A stretch of DNA of 64,000 nt from Planctomycetota bacterium (GTDB lineage: Bacteria; Planctomycetota; Phycisphaerae; Tepidisphaerales; Tepidisphaeraceae). The notes beneath the pieces were generated by a model that had not been told where the DNA came from, ran no database searches, and worked only from the letters and a program-made list of their open reading frames with translations. The position numbers were made by a program, and so were the translations under genes. The stretch covers positions 34,826 through 98,825 of the forward strand of contig JAPLNB010000155.1 of the NCBI GenBank assembly GCA_026693085.1, in the 5' to 3' direction. Each line of letters begins with the position of its first letter. Positions within the stretch are counted from its first letter, which is position 1. Positions 8,403 to 16,560 of the stretch are shown here, piece after piece.

Positions 8403-9584
8403 TTAGCGGTGTGCCCGAAGGGCCACCGTTTTCTGTTCGATCAACGACTGCACGTTTAGCCGTGCCCAACGGTCCGCCCCCAACAGATCGTCCAGCGACG
8501 GAGCCTGCTGAAGCCGATGGTCGTTCATTGTAGACTCAACGAGCCTTGAAATCTCCATGAAGGAGATGTTACCGGAGATGAACGCCGCGACGGCTGCCTC
8601 ATTGGCCGCGTTCATTACCGCGCCCATAGTTCCGCCGGCTCTTGCGACGTCATAGGCCAGTCGCAAGGCTGCAAAGCGTTCGAGATCGGGCGGCTCGAAG
8701 TGCAATGTAAATGACTTGGTGATGTCGAGCTTGCGGGTGATTCCGGGCAGGCGGTCGGGATAGGTCAGCGCATACTGAATTGGGGTTCGCATATCCGGCG
8801 GGGAGAGTTGCGCCATTACCGATCCGTCGACGAACTCGACCAATGAATGGACGATCGATTCCGGATGGATCACGACCTCGACGTTCTCGGGCGGCAGATC
8901 AAAAAGCCAGCAGGCCTCGATGATTTCGAGGGCCTTGTTGAACATTGTGGCCGAGTCGATGGTGATCTTGCTTCCCATCTGCCAGGTGGGGTGTCGGAGG
9001 GCATCCTGGAGGGTGGCGTGCTCAAGCTGGAGGGTGGTGGCGTTTCGGAACGGTCCGCCGCTGGCGGTGAGGATGACGCGGCGGACTTCGGATGCGCGGC
9101 CGCAGAGTCTTGCCTGGAAGACGGCTGAATGTTCGGAATCGACCGGGAGGATGGTCACATTTCGTCGGCGGGCTTCGGGGATCAGGAGGCAGCCGGCGAC
9201 GACGAGCGCTTCCTTGTTTGCCAGTGCCAGGGTCTTGCCTGCCTGGACCGCCGCCAAGACAGCGGGGAGGCCGGCGGCTCCTACGATGGCTGCGAGCACG
9301 ATATCCACATTGTTCTGCCGGACCATCTCGGTCAACCCGGCCATTCCTGTGTATATAGTGGTGTCCAACTGTCGCAGTTTGTCGATGACGTCTGGACTGG
9401 CCGAATCATCGGTTAGCGTGACAGCCTCCGGCCGATAGCGCTGCACCTGCTGTATGAGCTTGTCTGTCTGGCGATGTGCGCTGAGTGCGGTGGCACGGTA
9501 GGGGGGACCGAGGTGCTCGATCACCTCGAGCGCATTGGAGCCGATGGACCCCGTGGAACCGAGAATGGCTACCCGCTTGTTCAA
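8403..9584 (-). CDS. dxr: 1-deoxy-D-xylulose 5-phosphate reductoisomerase
   Basis: A 393-residue IspC enzyme of the non-mevalonate isoprenoid pathway, making 2-C-methyl-D-erythritol 4-phosphate from DXP with NADPH. The NADPH site GSTGSIG is at residues 9-15, LANKEALV at about 121-128, and the metal/substrate motif PVDSEHSA at about 147-154. MNAANEAAVAAF is in the C-terminal domain. Length and motifs are fully typical. The rseP-like gene follows 59 bases downstream on the same strand. Confidence 0.97.
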   Translation of the reverse strand: MNKRVAILGSTGSIGSNALEVIEHLGPPYRATALSAHRQTDKLIQQVQRYRPEAVTLTDDSASPDVIDKLRQLDTTIYTGMAGLTEMVRQNNVDIVLAAIVGAAGLPAVLAAVQAGKTLALANKEALVVAGCLLIPEARRRNVTILPVDSEHSAVFQARLCGRASEVRRVILTASGGPFRNATTLQLEHATLQDALRHPTWQMGSKITIDSATMFNKALEIIEACWLFDLPPENVEVVIHPESIVHSLVEFVDGSVMAQLSPPDMRTPIQYALTYPDRLPGITRKLDITKSFTLHFEPPDLERFAALRLAYDVARAGGTMGAVMNAANEAAVAAFISGNISFMEISRLVESTMNDHRLQQAPSLDDLLGADRWARLNVQSLIEQKTVALRAHR

Positions 9585-9746
9585 TAGGAGGCCATCCTAT
9601 CGCCGGGCACGCCGGCGGCAAGCGCCAGGATCCAATCGAAGGGGTTCATAGTGGGGACACGGACTTTGGCGGCATGAATGTGAGGCGGCGCGTCCAATGG
9701 CTCTGTTTCGTGTGAAGTCACGACTCGAGCGGTATAATGGGGTAGC

Positions 9747-10331
9747 ATGTTTCATTGCATCGCCGATGCTGTTCTGCTCATTGTGTTGATGGCTTTGCTG
9801 GTTGGCTGCGGTAGCAGGACGACGGTTCCTGCTCCTGCGTCTGGGCATCAGCCCGCGGATGCTGGCGCGACGGATCCGACGGTCTTCAGCAGCAAGCGGC
9901 TTGGCGTTGAGCTGACGATTCCGGCCGGGTGGATATCGCAGCCAAGCGTTGACCATGTGCTGATGCTGATCTACCCGCCGGCGAACGAACCTTCGGATTG
10001 CTCGATTTCGCTGGACGTTCCGGATCTTCCGGTGCATTTTCCCGGGTTGATTCCGATTGGGATGGTGAAGAATGGTTATATTGATGATTTGCGCAAGAAG
10101 TTTCCCCAGGTGCAGATCGAGCAAGACCCTACGGCGGAGATTCCACAGGCCCAGGCTCGGTTGGTTCGTTCGACCTGGCAGGATAATGGGCGCCGGCGTC
10201 ACGAGACGGCGCTGTTGATGGTGCAGGGCGACCATGTGTACATCCTTCGGGCCAAGGCGGACGCGGCCAGGTATGGGGGGACGATTGCGGTTTTTGACGC
10301 CATCGCGAAATCGATCCGGTGGATCAAGTAG
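9747..10331 (+). CDS. Predicted lipoprotein of unknown function
   Basis: 194 residues. The N-terminal hydrophobic segment ends in a lipobox (LLVGC) with Cys near residue 21, so it is likely lipidated and exported. The mature part contains a segment GVELTIPAGW followed by a mixed alpha/beta region. That pattern resembles the PsbP/DUF1795-like fold, but no catalytic motif is visible. A TATAAT at 9733-9738 lies eight bases before the ATG with no Shine-Dalgarno in between, so the transcript may have little or no leader. No specific function is assigned. Confidence 0.75.
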   Translation: MFHCIADAVLLIVLMALLVGCGSRTTVPAPASGHQPADAGATDPTVFSSKRLGVELTIPAGWISQPSVDHVLMLIYPPANEPSDCSISLDVPDLPVHFPGLIPIGMVKNGYIDDLRKKFPQVQIEQDPTAEIPQAQARLVRSTWQDNGRRRHETALLMVQGDHVYILRAKADAARYGGTIAVFDAIAKSIRWIK

Positions 10332-10355
10332 GGTATGAGTCCGGTCGGTTGCCAT

Positions 10356-10387
10356 GGGTGGCTGCGTCAGTGGGTGCCTGCGTCAGG
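10356..10387 (+). repeat. Two tandem 16-base units upstream of the GH2 gene
   Basis: GGGTGGCTGCGTCAGT at 10356-10371 is followed directly by GGGTGCCTGCGTCAGG at 10372-10387, with two differences. It lies within a short signal-peptide-like reading frame. Confidence 0.5.
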
Positions 10388-10461
10388 GTGGACTTTATCC
10401 TGTCTCTGCTTATTCTTTCTCGGCTGCGTTTTGACCGGCCAAGGCAAGAGAGGATCCCGTC

Positions 10462-12651
10462 ATGAAGCGCATCGAACAGAACTTGAATGCTGATTGGCTG
10501 TATGTTCCTTTCGATCTCAAGGCTGCCGCGAAAGCGAACTGCCCTGAGGGCAAGTTCGTGCGGGTGAGCATACCGCACACCAATATTGAGCTGCCGTACC
10601 ACAATTTTTCGGAGCAGGAGCACTGCTTTGTAAGCTGGTATCGCAAGCACTTTGCCGTTCCCAAGCTGCGTGCCGGTTGCCGGGTCTTCATCGATTTTGA
10701 CGGGGTGATGATTGCATCGACGGTCTTTGTCAACGGCAAGCAGGTGGCGGCGGAGCACAAGGGCGGGTATACGCCGTTCTCGTATGACATCACGGATTTC
10801 GTGCATCCGGGCAGGAGGAACCTGATGGCGGTGCGCGTGGATTCGAGCGAGCGCAGCGACATTCCGCCCTATGGCGGGGTGGTTGATTACCTCACGTTCG
10901 GGGGCATTTACCGGGATGTGAAGCTCCGTTTGGTAGACGGTGTTTACATCAAGCACCTCTTCGTGCGGGCAGGCGATGTGCCGCGCGATCGCAAGAAGGT
11001 CGATGTCAGCGTCAGGGTGGTCAACACCATGGCCGAGGCGCGTACGGTCAGGCTGACGGCAAGGTTTTGGGGCGCCGATGCCGCGGGGGTCACGGCGGAT
11101 CTGAAGGTTCCTGCGAACGGCGAAGCCGACGCCGACCTAACCATTGCCGGGCTGGCGCAGATCGAGCGATGGGACCTGGACCACCCCATGCTGTACCGTG
11201 TCAGCGTGTCGCTGGAGAATGGCGACGGGGTGGAGACGCGCGTCGGATTCCGGACGGCCGAGTTCCGCGAGGATGGTGGGTTTTACCTGAACGACAAGCC
11301 CATGAAGCTGCGGGGGCTGGATCGGCACCAGACTTATGCGTATGTGGGCCAGGCGGCCCCGGCGCGGATGCAGCGGAAGGATGCCGAGATCCTGAAGAAT
11401 GACCTGGCGTGCAACATTGTCCGCACGAGCCATTATCCGCAATCGCCGCATTTTCTCGATCGGTGCGATGAGATCGGGCTTTTGGTTTTGGAGGAGATTC
11501 CAGGCTGGCAGCACATCGGGGATGAAGCGTGGCAGGCGATTTCGGTGCGTGATGTTGAGACGATGATCACGCGCGACCGCAACCACGCCTCGATCATCCT
11601 CTGGGGCGTGCGGATCAATGAATCAGTCGATAACCACGATTTCTACACTCGCACGAACGCGCTTGCGCACCAGTTGGACCCCACGCGGCAGACGGGGGGC
11701 ATCCGGTGCATCTGGAACAGTGAGTTGCTGGAGGATGTCTATACGATGAACGACTTTGGTTATGACCTTAAGGTGCCGGGCGCGAGGCGATATCTGAACA
11801 CCGAATTCTGCGGGCACATGTATCCGACGAAGACGTTCGACCAGGAAGAGCGCGTGAAGCAGCATGCTCTGCACCATGCGCATGTGCAGAACCAGATTGG
11901 CGGGATGAAGACGGCGGGCGGGATTGGCTGGTGCGCTTTTGACTACAACACCCATGCGGTGTTCGGCTCGGGCGACCGCATCTGTTACCACGGCGTAATG
12001 GATATTTTCCGCCAGCCGAAGTTTGCTGCGTTTTTTTATGCCTCGCAGGTGGAGCCTGAGAAACGGATTGTTCTTGAGCCCGCCACGTACTGGAAGCAGG
12101 GCGACAAGAGCGGTGGTGGGGTTGAGCCGCTTGTGATTTTCGGCAATGTCGATGAGGTTGAGGTTTTCATTGGCTGCGAGTCCCGCGGCCGATTCAAACC
12201 GGATCGCGAAAGGTATCGCAATCTGCCTCGTCCGCCGTTTGTCATCAAGAGCCTCGGGGAGACATGGGGGAAGAACTGGGCTGACGTTCGGGTGGTCGGG
12301 TACATCGACGGCAAGCAGGCGGCTGAGCGGCGTGTCTGTTATGACGGCATTCCTGCGCGGCTGGAGATGGTCGCGGACGACAAGACCCTCAGTGCGGACG
12401 GGGCGGACATGACGCGTATTTCGCTGGGTATTACGGATGGGTACGGCAACATTCTGCCATTTGCGATACAGCCGGTGGCGCTGAAGCTCAAGGGTCCGGG
12501 TGTGCTGGTGGGCGAGAATCCATTTTCGATGCCTGGAGGCCGTGGCGCTGTGTACGTGCGTTCGACTCGCAAACCGGGCACGATCACTCTGACGGCCGAA
12601 ACGGCGCGGCTCAAGCGGCAGAAGCTGACGATCCGAACGAAGCCGGCATGA
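10462..12651 (+). CDS. Glycoside hydrolase family 2 protein (beta-galactosidase/glucuronidase-like)
   Basis: 729 residues in the GH2 order: an N-terminal jelly-roll sugar-binding domain (about 1-180), an immunoglobulin-like domain, a TIM barrel (about 270-560) and C-terminal beta domains. The proposed acid/base Glu387 lies in WGVRINES and the nucleophile Glu448 in LNTEFCG. Also seen is RTSHYPQSP, typical of GH2. GAGAGG lies about eight bases before the ATG. No signal peptide is encoded in frame, though a 52-codon reading frame with a lipobox-like segment overlaps the start in another frame. The substrate (beta-galactoside, glucuronide or mannoside) cannot be told from sequence alone. Confidence 0.9.
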   Translation: MKRIEQNLNADWLYVPFDLKAAAKANCPEGKFVRVSIPHTNIELPYHNFSEQEHCFVSWYRKHFAVPKLRAGCRVFIDFDGVMIASTVFVNGKQVAAEHKGGYTPFSYDITDFVHPGRRNLMAVRVDSSERSDIPPYGGVVDYLTFGGIYRDVKLRLVDGVYIKHLFVRAGDVPRDRKKVDVSVRVVNTMAEARTVRLTARFWGADAAGVTADLKVPANGEADADLTIAGLAQIERWDLDHPMLYRVSVSLENGDGVETRVGFRTAEFREDGGFYLNDKPMKLRGLDRHQTYAYVGQAAPARMQRKDAEILKNDLACNIVRTSHYPQSPHFLDRCDEIGLLVLEEIPGWQHIGDEAWQAISVRDVETMITRDRNHASIILWGVRINESVDNHDFYTRTNALAHQLDPTRQTGGIRCIWNSELLEDVYTMNDFGYDLKVPGARRYLNTEFCGHMYPTKTFDQEERVKQHALHHAHVQNQIGGMKTAGGIGWCAFDYNTHAVFGSGDRICYHGVMDIFRQPKFAAFFYASQVEPEKRIVLEPATYWKQGDKSGGGVEPLVIFGNVDEVEVFIGCESRGRFKPDRERYRNLPRPPFVIKSLGETWGKNWADVRVVGYIDGKQAAERRVCYDGIPARLEMVADDKTLSADGADMTRISLGITDGYGNILPFAIQPVALKLKGPGVLVGENPFSMPGGRGAVYVRSTRKPGTITLTAETARLKRQKLTIRTKPA

Positions 12652-12789
12652 GACGAGGCTGGGGTCAGTGCATCTTGGCCGCCAGGAAGGGCAGTAATGC
12701 GAAGGCGATGATGGCGGGTCGTAGCGGGGTTGCGCATTGTGCCTACCGTTGCAGTTTGGCGGCCTTGATGAATCGCCACGGTCGTATTA

Positions 12790-14143
12790 GGACCGCCGAA
12801 TCAATAACTGGCGATGTTATTGAGGTGCGGCGACAAAGTTCCATCTGGGCAACAAGTCATCGAACCCGATGGCCATCGTGGCTTTGAAGTTGTCGGCGAC
12901 CTGGCGGCCGACTTGGTAGACGCGGCGGATGACATTGACCGTGCTGCGAAGGCCGGGGATGGTCGAAGCCTTTCGCATGAGACGGACCACGGTGTCGACG
13001 CTATCGAACAGCATGCCCTGGCAGGCGCGCGTGACGTGGGGAAAGAAGCGTCTCTCGATCGGGTTGTACTTCGAACAGTAGCTTGGGTAGTGGGCCACCC
13101 GGATGGGGATTCCGATGTCGTTGACGAGGTCTTGCAGATCCTCTTTGAAAATGTAATGCGCCGCCGCATTGCTCCCGCCGGCATCGCACAGCATCAGGAT
13201 GGACGTGGCGTCGGGGTAGCATTGTTGGCCGATGCGGTTCCAGTACCAGCGGAAACTGTCGCACGCGAACTGGCTGGTGTCGTGGCTCAGCCCGATGTTG
13301 AGGTGGCCGCGGTTGCGGGCAATGTCGTAAATGCCGTGCGGGATGATCACGCCGGTGGCCCAACTGGGGAAGTCGTGGTCGAAGGACTGAAATGCCCGCT
13401 GCGTCCACACGCGGCCCTTGCGAAAGAGCTGGCCGAGATGCTCCTTGGCCTTGGTATCGATGGAGAATACGGGGTTTCCCGCAGCGGCGTATTGGGCTTT
13501 CAGTTCGGCGATTCGCTGGAACTGCGCGTCTCGATCCGGGCTCTGGCCACCCTCCAGAACCTTCTCGATCTTGTGTCGCGCCAGCTTCTGCGCTTCCATC
13601 CAGTCCTGAACCACCGGCGGACTGACGGGCGTTCCCAACTCGCTCACCGCGTCGGCAACCTGGCGTGGCGAGAGGTCCGTCCACAGGATCTCGGGTTTGT
13701 CGGGGTCGCCGGCGGTGCGGCTTTCCAGAACCGATTTCAGGTTCGCCTGGAGTTGCGGCTCGGACTCGACTCTTTTTTTCGGCCGCCACCCGGCCGCCTC
13801 ACCCGGCCCGCCGCGGGGTCGTCGGGCAAGCGTTTGAGTTCGTGAGCCCCCCGTTCGATGGTCCGCGTCGAACACCCCAGGATATCGGCCACATACTCGT
13901 TCCCGCCGTGGCCCAGCCGCGCCGCCTCCAGCGCAGCAAACCGTCGTCGATCCTTCTCCGACAAGGTTCCCCAAAAGGCCCGCATTTGCTCCTCGATGTG
14001 CGGCTCGTACCGATCCCGAAATACGAAAGCCATCCTTGGCTCCTTGTTGTTACAGAACAGACCTCCGTGGCGTTACACCATATCGGCATCGCCAATCCCA
14101 CCACATCACACCAATCATCCGACAGTTGTTGATTCGTCGATCC
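12790..14143 (-). mobile_element. ISAzo13-like insertion sequence, complete
   Basis: The element is 1354 bases long. Its imperfect terminal inverted repeats match at about 20 of 24 positions: GGACCGCCGAATCAATAACT at the left and, as complement, GGATCGACGAATCAACAACT at the right. It is flanked by TTA at 12787-12789 and TTA at 14144-14146, which may be a 3-base target duplication. The right-hand TTA is the complement of the lexA TAA stop codon, so insertion left lexA intact. It carries a single transposase gene read through an A7 run. Confidence 0.85.
12817..14033 (-). CDS. ISAzo13 family transposase, split into two frames at an A7 run
   Basis: The N-terminal part (from 14033) reads MAFVFRDRYEPHIEE to a helix-turn-helix-like segment and PGGGRKK. 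The rest continues in the -1 frame from about 13773 as RVESEPQLQANL to the TAA at 12817. Joining them by re-reading one A in A-AAA-AAA at 13773-13779 gives about 405 residues, normal for the family. The DDE residues are visible: Asp in FSIDTKAKE, Asp in LCDAGGSN and Glu in YNPIERR. DHDFPSWATG and YDIARNRGHLNIG are family signatures. Programmed -1 frameshifting, or transcript slippage, would make the full enzyme; a recent inactivating indel is the alternative. Confidence 0.88.
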
Positions 14144-14755
14144 TTAGTTGTAGCTGCGCAGGACGCCGATGACGACTCCTTGGATGCGGCAGCGGCCGGC
14201 CTCGATGATGCGTGGTTCCATGGCTGCGTTGGCGGGCTGAAGCCGCACGCGATTGCCTTCCTTGTAATATCGCTTGAGAGTGGCTTCGCCGGTGTCGAGC
14301 AGGGCGACGACTTGTTCGCCGTTGCGCGCGGTTTGACGTCGTTCGATGATGACGTAATCGCCGTCGCACAGATGGTCGTCGATCATGGATTCTCCGCGGA
14401 TCTTGAGCACGTATACACCGCTGCGCGAGGCGAAGAGCTGTTCGAGGTCGATTTCCTCGCGATTTTCGACTGCTTCGATCGGTGAGCCAGCGGCGATCGT
14501 GCCCAGGAGCGGGAGCTTGGTGCTGCGCTCTTCATCGGGCAACCTTTCGTCGGCGATGATTTCCAAAGAGCGTGCTTTGTGGCGGTCCCGCCGCAACACG
14601 CGTTTTTTCTCGAGGGCGTTGATGTGCTCGAAGATGGTGACCTTGCTGGTGCCGAGCTGGTCGGCCAGCTCCTGCATGGTGGGCGCATAGCCGTGGAGGT
14701 GTCGGAAGTTGCGTACCGCGACGATCACATCCAGTTGGCGAGGTGTCAGATTCAT
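14144..14755 (-). CDS. lexA: LexA repressor
   Basis: 203 residues from MNLTPRQLDV. It is the SOS repressor and self-cleaves when stimulated by RecA filaments. The winged-helix DNA-binding domain covers residues 1-65, with the helix-turn-helix near 27-47. The cleavage site Ala89-Gly90 is in LLGTIAAGSP, the catalytic Ser122 in GESM and Lys161 in EATLKRYY. An in-frame ATG 30 bases upstream is less likely because the family begins with this MxLTxxQ motif. AAGGAAAC precedes the chosen start. The stop codon coincides with the target site of the adjacent insertion sequence. No recognisable operator could be assigned. Confidence 0.95.
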   Translation of the reverse strand: MNLTPRQLDVIVAVRNFRHLHGYAPTMQELADQLGTSKVTIFEHINALEKKRVLRRDRHKARSLEIIADERLPDEERSTKLPLLGTIAAGSPIEAVENREEIDLEQLFASRSGVYVLKIRGESMIDDHLCDGDYVIIERRQTARNGEQVVALLDTGEATLKRYYKEGNRVRLQPANAAMEPRIIEAGRCRIQGVVIGVLRSYN

Positions 14756-15135
14756 GGCACGTTTCCTTATATTGGCACACGACATCTGTGGGGAATACTT
14801 TGAATGCAGGCGTCACATAAGCTGCATTACAGACATCGACGGCAAATCAGTCTCACACAGAGGCGTACCCGGCCAGACGCGGCCGCCCGCATCTGGTCTG
14901 CCGGCTGGGTTGCATCTGCATTCCCATCGCCGGCGGTGCGGTCCTGTACAGTCCCAGAGGCAGTTCGGACTCTATTCGGGTTAATCATTACCCTAACAAT
15001 GGAGTGGCGTCAAGCGGAAAGCAGAAATTTTCTGGAAAGAGGGGGGGGTGAAGGGAGGGAATGGGGTATTGGTGTTCGCCGGTGAGGGGGAATGGCTGGC
15101 GGGTAGTTGGCGCGGTTTTTCCGAGTTTGCGGGTA
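14756..15135. other. Non-coding stretch upstream of lexA; no gene seen
   Basis: About 380 bases between the lexA start and the rnpB terminator. It should hold the lexA promoter (a TATAAG-like element lies just upstream of the lexA Shine-Dalgarno on the minus strand). No convincing reading frame, RNA gene or known SOS box was recognised. Confidence 0.4.
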
Positions 15136-15179
15136 GAAAAAAGTCGGGCGGCGGTCGATGTTGGACCGCCGCCGACTTT
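15136..15179 (-). terminator. Rho-independent terminator of rnpB
   Basis: On the minus strand, AAAGTCGGCGGCGGTC, a 7-base loop and the complementary GACCGCCGCC-GACTTTTTT form a long GC-rich hairpin with a T run. It begins a few bases after the 3' end of the RNase P RNA. Confidence 0.88.
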
Positions 15180-15182
15180 GAT

Positions 15183-15678
15183 CATGCTGCGGCAGCGCAT
15201 AAGCCGAATTCTGTTCTCCGATGGTTGCCCAAGGGAGGGCGATCATTTCTCTGGGACGTGCGTTGCCGCACGCCTCAAGCGACCTACCCGCGGAGTTGTC
15301 CTGGCGAAAGCCAGGACGCCCAGGGCTTGGGCGTGCTCCGCCTATTTGGTCTTGCTGACGGTGGGGTTTGCCTTGCCGCCGGAGTCACCCCCGGCGCGGT
15401 GCGCTCTTACCGCACCATTTCACCCTTACCGGAAGCAGTTGCCAGTTGTCAGTTACCAGTACAAGGCGAACACACTGGCAGCTAAGGACTGACAACTGCT
15501 CCCGGCGGTATTTTTTCTGTTGCACTTTCCGTCGGATTACTCCGCCTTGCCGTTGGCAAGCACCGCGCCCGGGGCGGCACGGGTCGAACCTGCGCCGGCC
15601 CCACAGTTCGGACTTTCCTCATCCTTGGTTGCTCTTGCGGGCAGCAAAGGATGCGACCGCCTCAGCGGCCGCAGCATG
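15183..15678 (-). ncRNA. rnpB: RNase P RNA (type A) with a repeat-expanded helix P12
   Basis: Conserved RNase P RNA blocks appear in order on the minus strand: GAGGAAAGTCCGAACTGTGG near the 5' end, AAAGTGCAACAGAAA, GGTAAGGGTGAAATGGTGCG, GGTAAGAGCGCACCG, AAACCCCACC, GACCAAATAGG, GGGTAGGTCGCTTGAGG and ACAGAATTCGGCTTA near the 3' end. The two ends pair perfectly over 11 bases (CATGCTGCGGC with GCCGCAGCATG), defining helix P1. Length is about 496 nt because a 70-nt block of 7-base repeats sits where helix P12 should be. The RNA is the catalytic subunit that matures tRNA 5' ends. Promoter and terminator are both visible. Confidence 0.95.
15431..15503 (-). repeat. Seven-base repeat hairpin inserted in rnpB helix P12
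   Basis: On the plus strand one arm reads CAGTTGC CAGTTGT CAGTTAC CAGT (15435-15459 region) and the other ACTGGCA GCTAAGG ACTGACA ACTGCT (15474-15499 region). Both have a 7-base period and they can pair with each other into a long stem. The block sits between ACCGCCGGG and TCCGGTAAGGGTGAAA of the RNase P RNA, the position of P12. Confidence 0.85.
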
Positions 15679-15682
15679 AACC

Positions 15683-15688
15683 ATTATA
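15683..15688 (-). promoter_or_regulatory. -10 box of rnpB promoter
   Basis: A perfect TATAAT on the minus strand lies four bases upstream of the 5' base of helix P1, so transcription would start at or within a few bases of the predicted RNA end. A clear -35 box is not seen. Confidence 0.75.
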
Positions 15689-15839
15689 CGCGATAGTGGG
15701 GTTGATGGGTTTGATTTCTGGTTTTTGAGACCGGCGTGGAGCAAAGCTGATCCAGCTCTCGCCAACCGCCGACTTTGGGGTATGATACTCTTCTTCGGGT
15801 TTCCGGGTGGTGGCGATGGTGGTGGCGGTGTGGTGATCA

Positions 15840-16532
15840 ATGCAGAAGCGCGCGGAAAAAGCAGTCAGTGCCAAAGTCCCGGTGAAGCCTGCGGCTGAGG
15901 ACGTGGTTGAGCTCAAGCCGGTCGCTCTTGGCCGGGCGTCGGATGAAGATCTGATGCGGCGGACTCAGCAGGGTGATCGGCAGGCTTTTTCGCTGCTGTA
16001 CGAGCGTTACAGCGCCTCGGTGCTGTCGTACTTGTATCGGATGATGGGCAACGTCGAAGACGTCGAGTCGATCGCGCAGGAAGTTTTTCTCAGGGCTTTC
16101 CGCTTTGCCGCCACTTATCGTTATCCGCAGAAATTTTCGACCTGGCTGTTCACGATTACGCGTAACTTGGCGATCAACTACTCGAGGCGGCGGAAGCGCA
16201 GCCCCGTGCGCAACGTTACGGAGCTCAATCTTGAAGGCGTGGACATCAACGGCGACCCGTACCAGATTGCGCATCGGGCGACCGACGACGTGGAGAAACA
16301 GGAAGAGATCGCCCGCGTGCTGCAGGCATTGGACGGTCTGCCGACCGATCAGAAGGAGGTCATTGTTTTGGGGGTTTTCCAGGACCTGTCCTATGCTGAG
16401 ATGGAAGAGATCACGGGCACCAAGGCGGTTACTCTTCGTTCTCGGATGTTTCATGGGCTGAAGCGGCTGACCCGCATGCTGAGCAGCAAGAGCGACGATG
16501 ATGCAACACTGAAGGAGAACAGCCAACGCTGA
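15840..16532 (+). CDS. ECF-type RNA polymerase sigma factor
   Basis: 230 residues. Region 2 is AFSLLYERYSASVLSYLYRM followed by AQEVFLRAFRF and STWLFTITRNLAINYSRRRKR. Region 4 is LDGLPTDQKEVIVLGVFQDL with YAEMEEITGTKAVTLRSRMF. An extra N-terminal basic/acidic tail of about 35 residues precedes region 2. A TATGAT lies upstream at 15781. The next gene, 28 bases downstream, encodes a single-pass membrane protein that could be its anti-sigma factor, so the pair may form an envelope- or stress-responsive module. Confidence 0.93.
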   Translation: MQKRAEKAVSAKVPVKPAAEDVVELKPVALGRASDEDLMRRTQQGDRQAFSLLYERYSASVLSYLYRMMGNVEDVESIAQEVFLRAFRFAATYRYPQKFSTWLFTITRNLAINYSRRRKRSPVRNVTELNLEGVDINGDPYQIAHRATDDVEKQEEIARVLQALDGLPTDQKEVIVLGVFQDLSYAEMEEITGTKAVTLRSRMFHGLKRLTRMLSSKSDDDATLKENSQR

Positions 16533-16560
16533 AGACGACTTGATTGTGCGGTGAACACCC

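Noticed and set aside
12652..12786. Hydrophobic minus-strand stretch between the GH2 gene and the insertion sequence
   Set aside because: The segment LRPAIIAFALLPFLAAKMH looks like a membrane helix but is closed by a stop a few codons upstream and has no start or homology.
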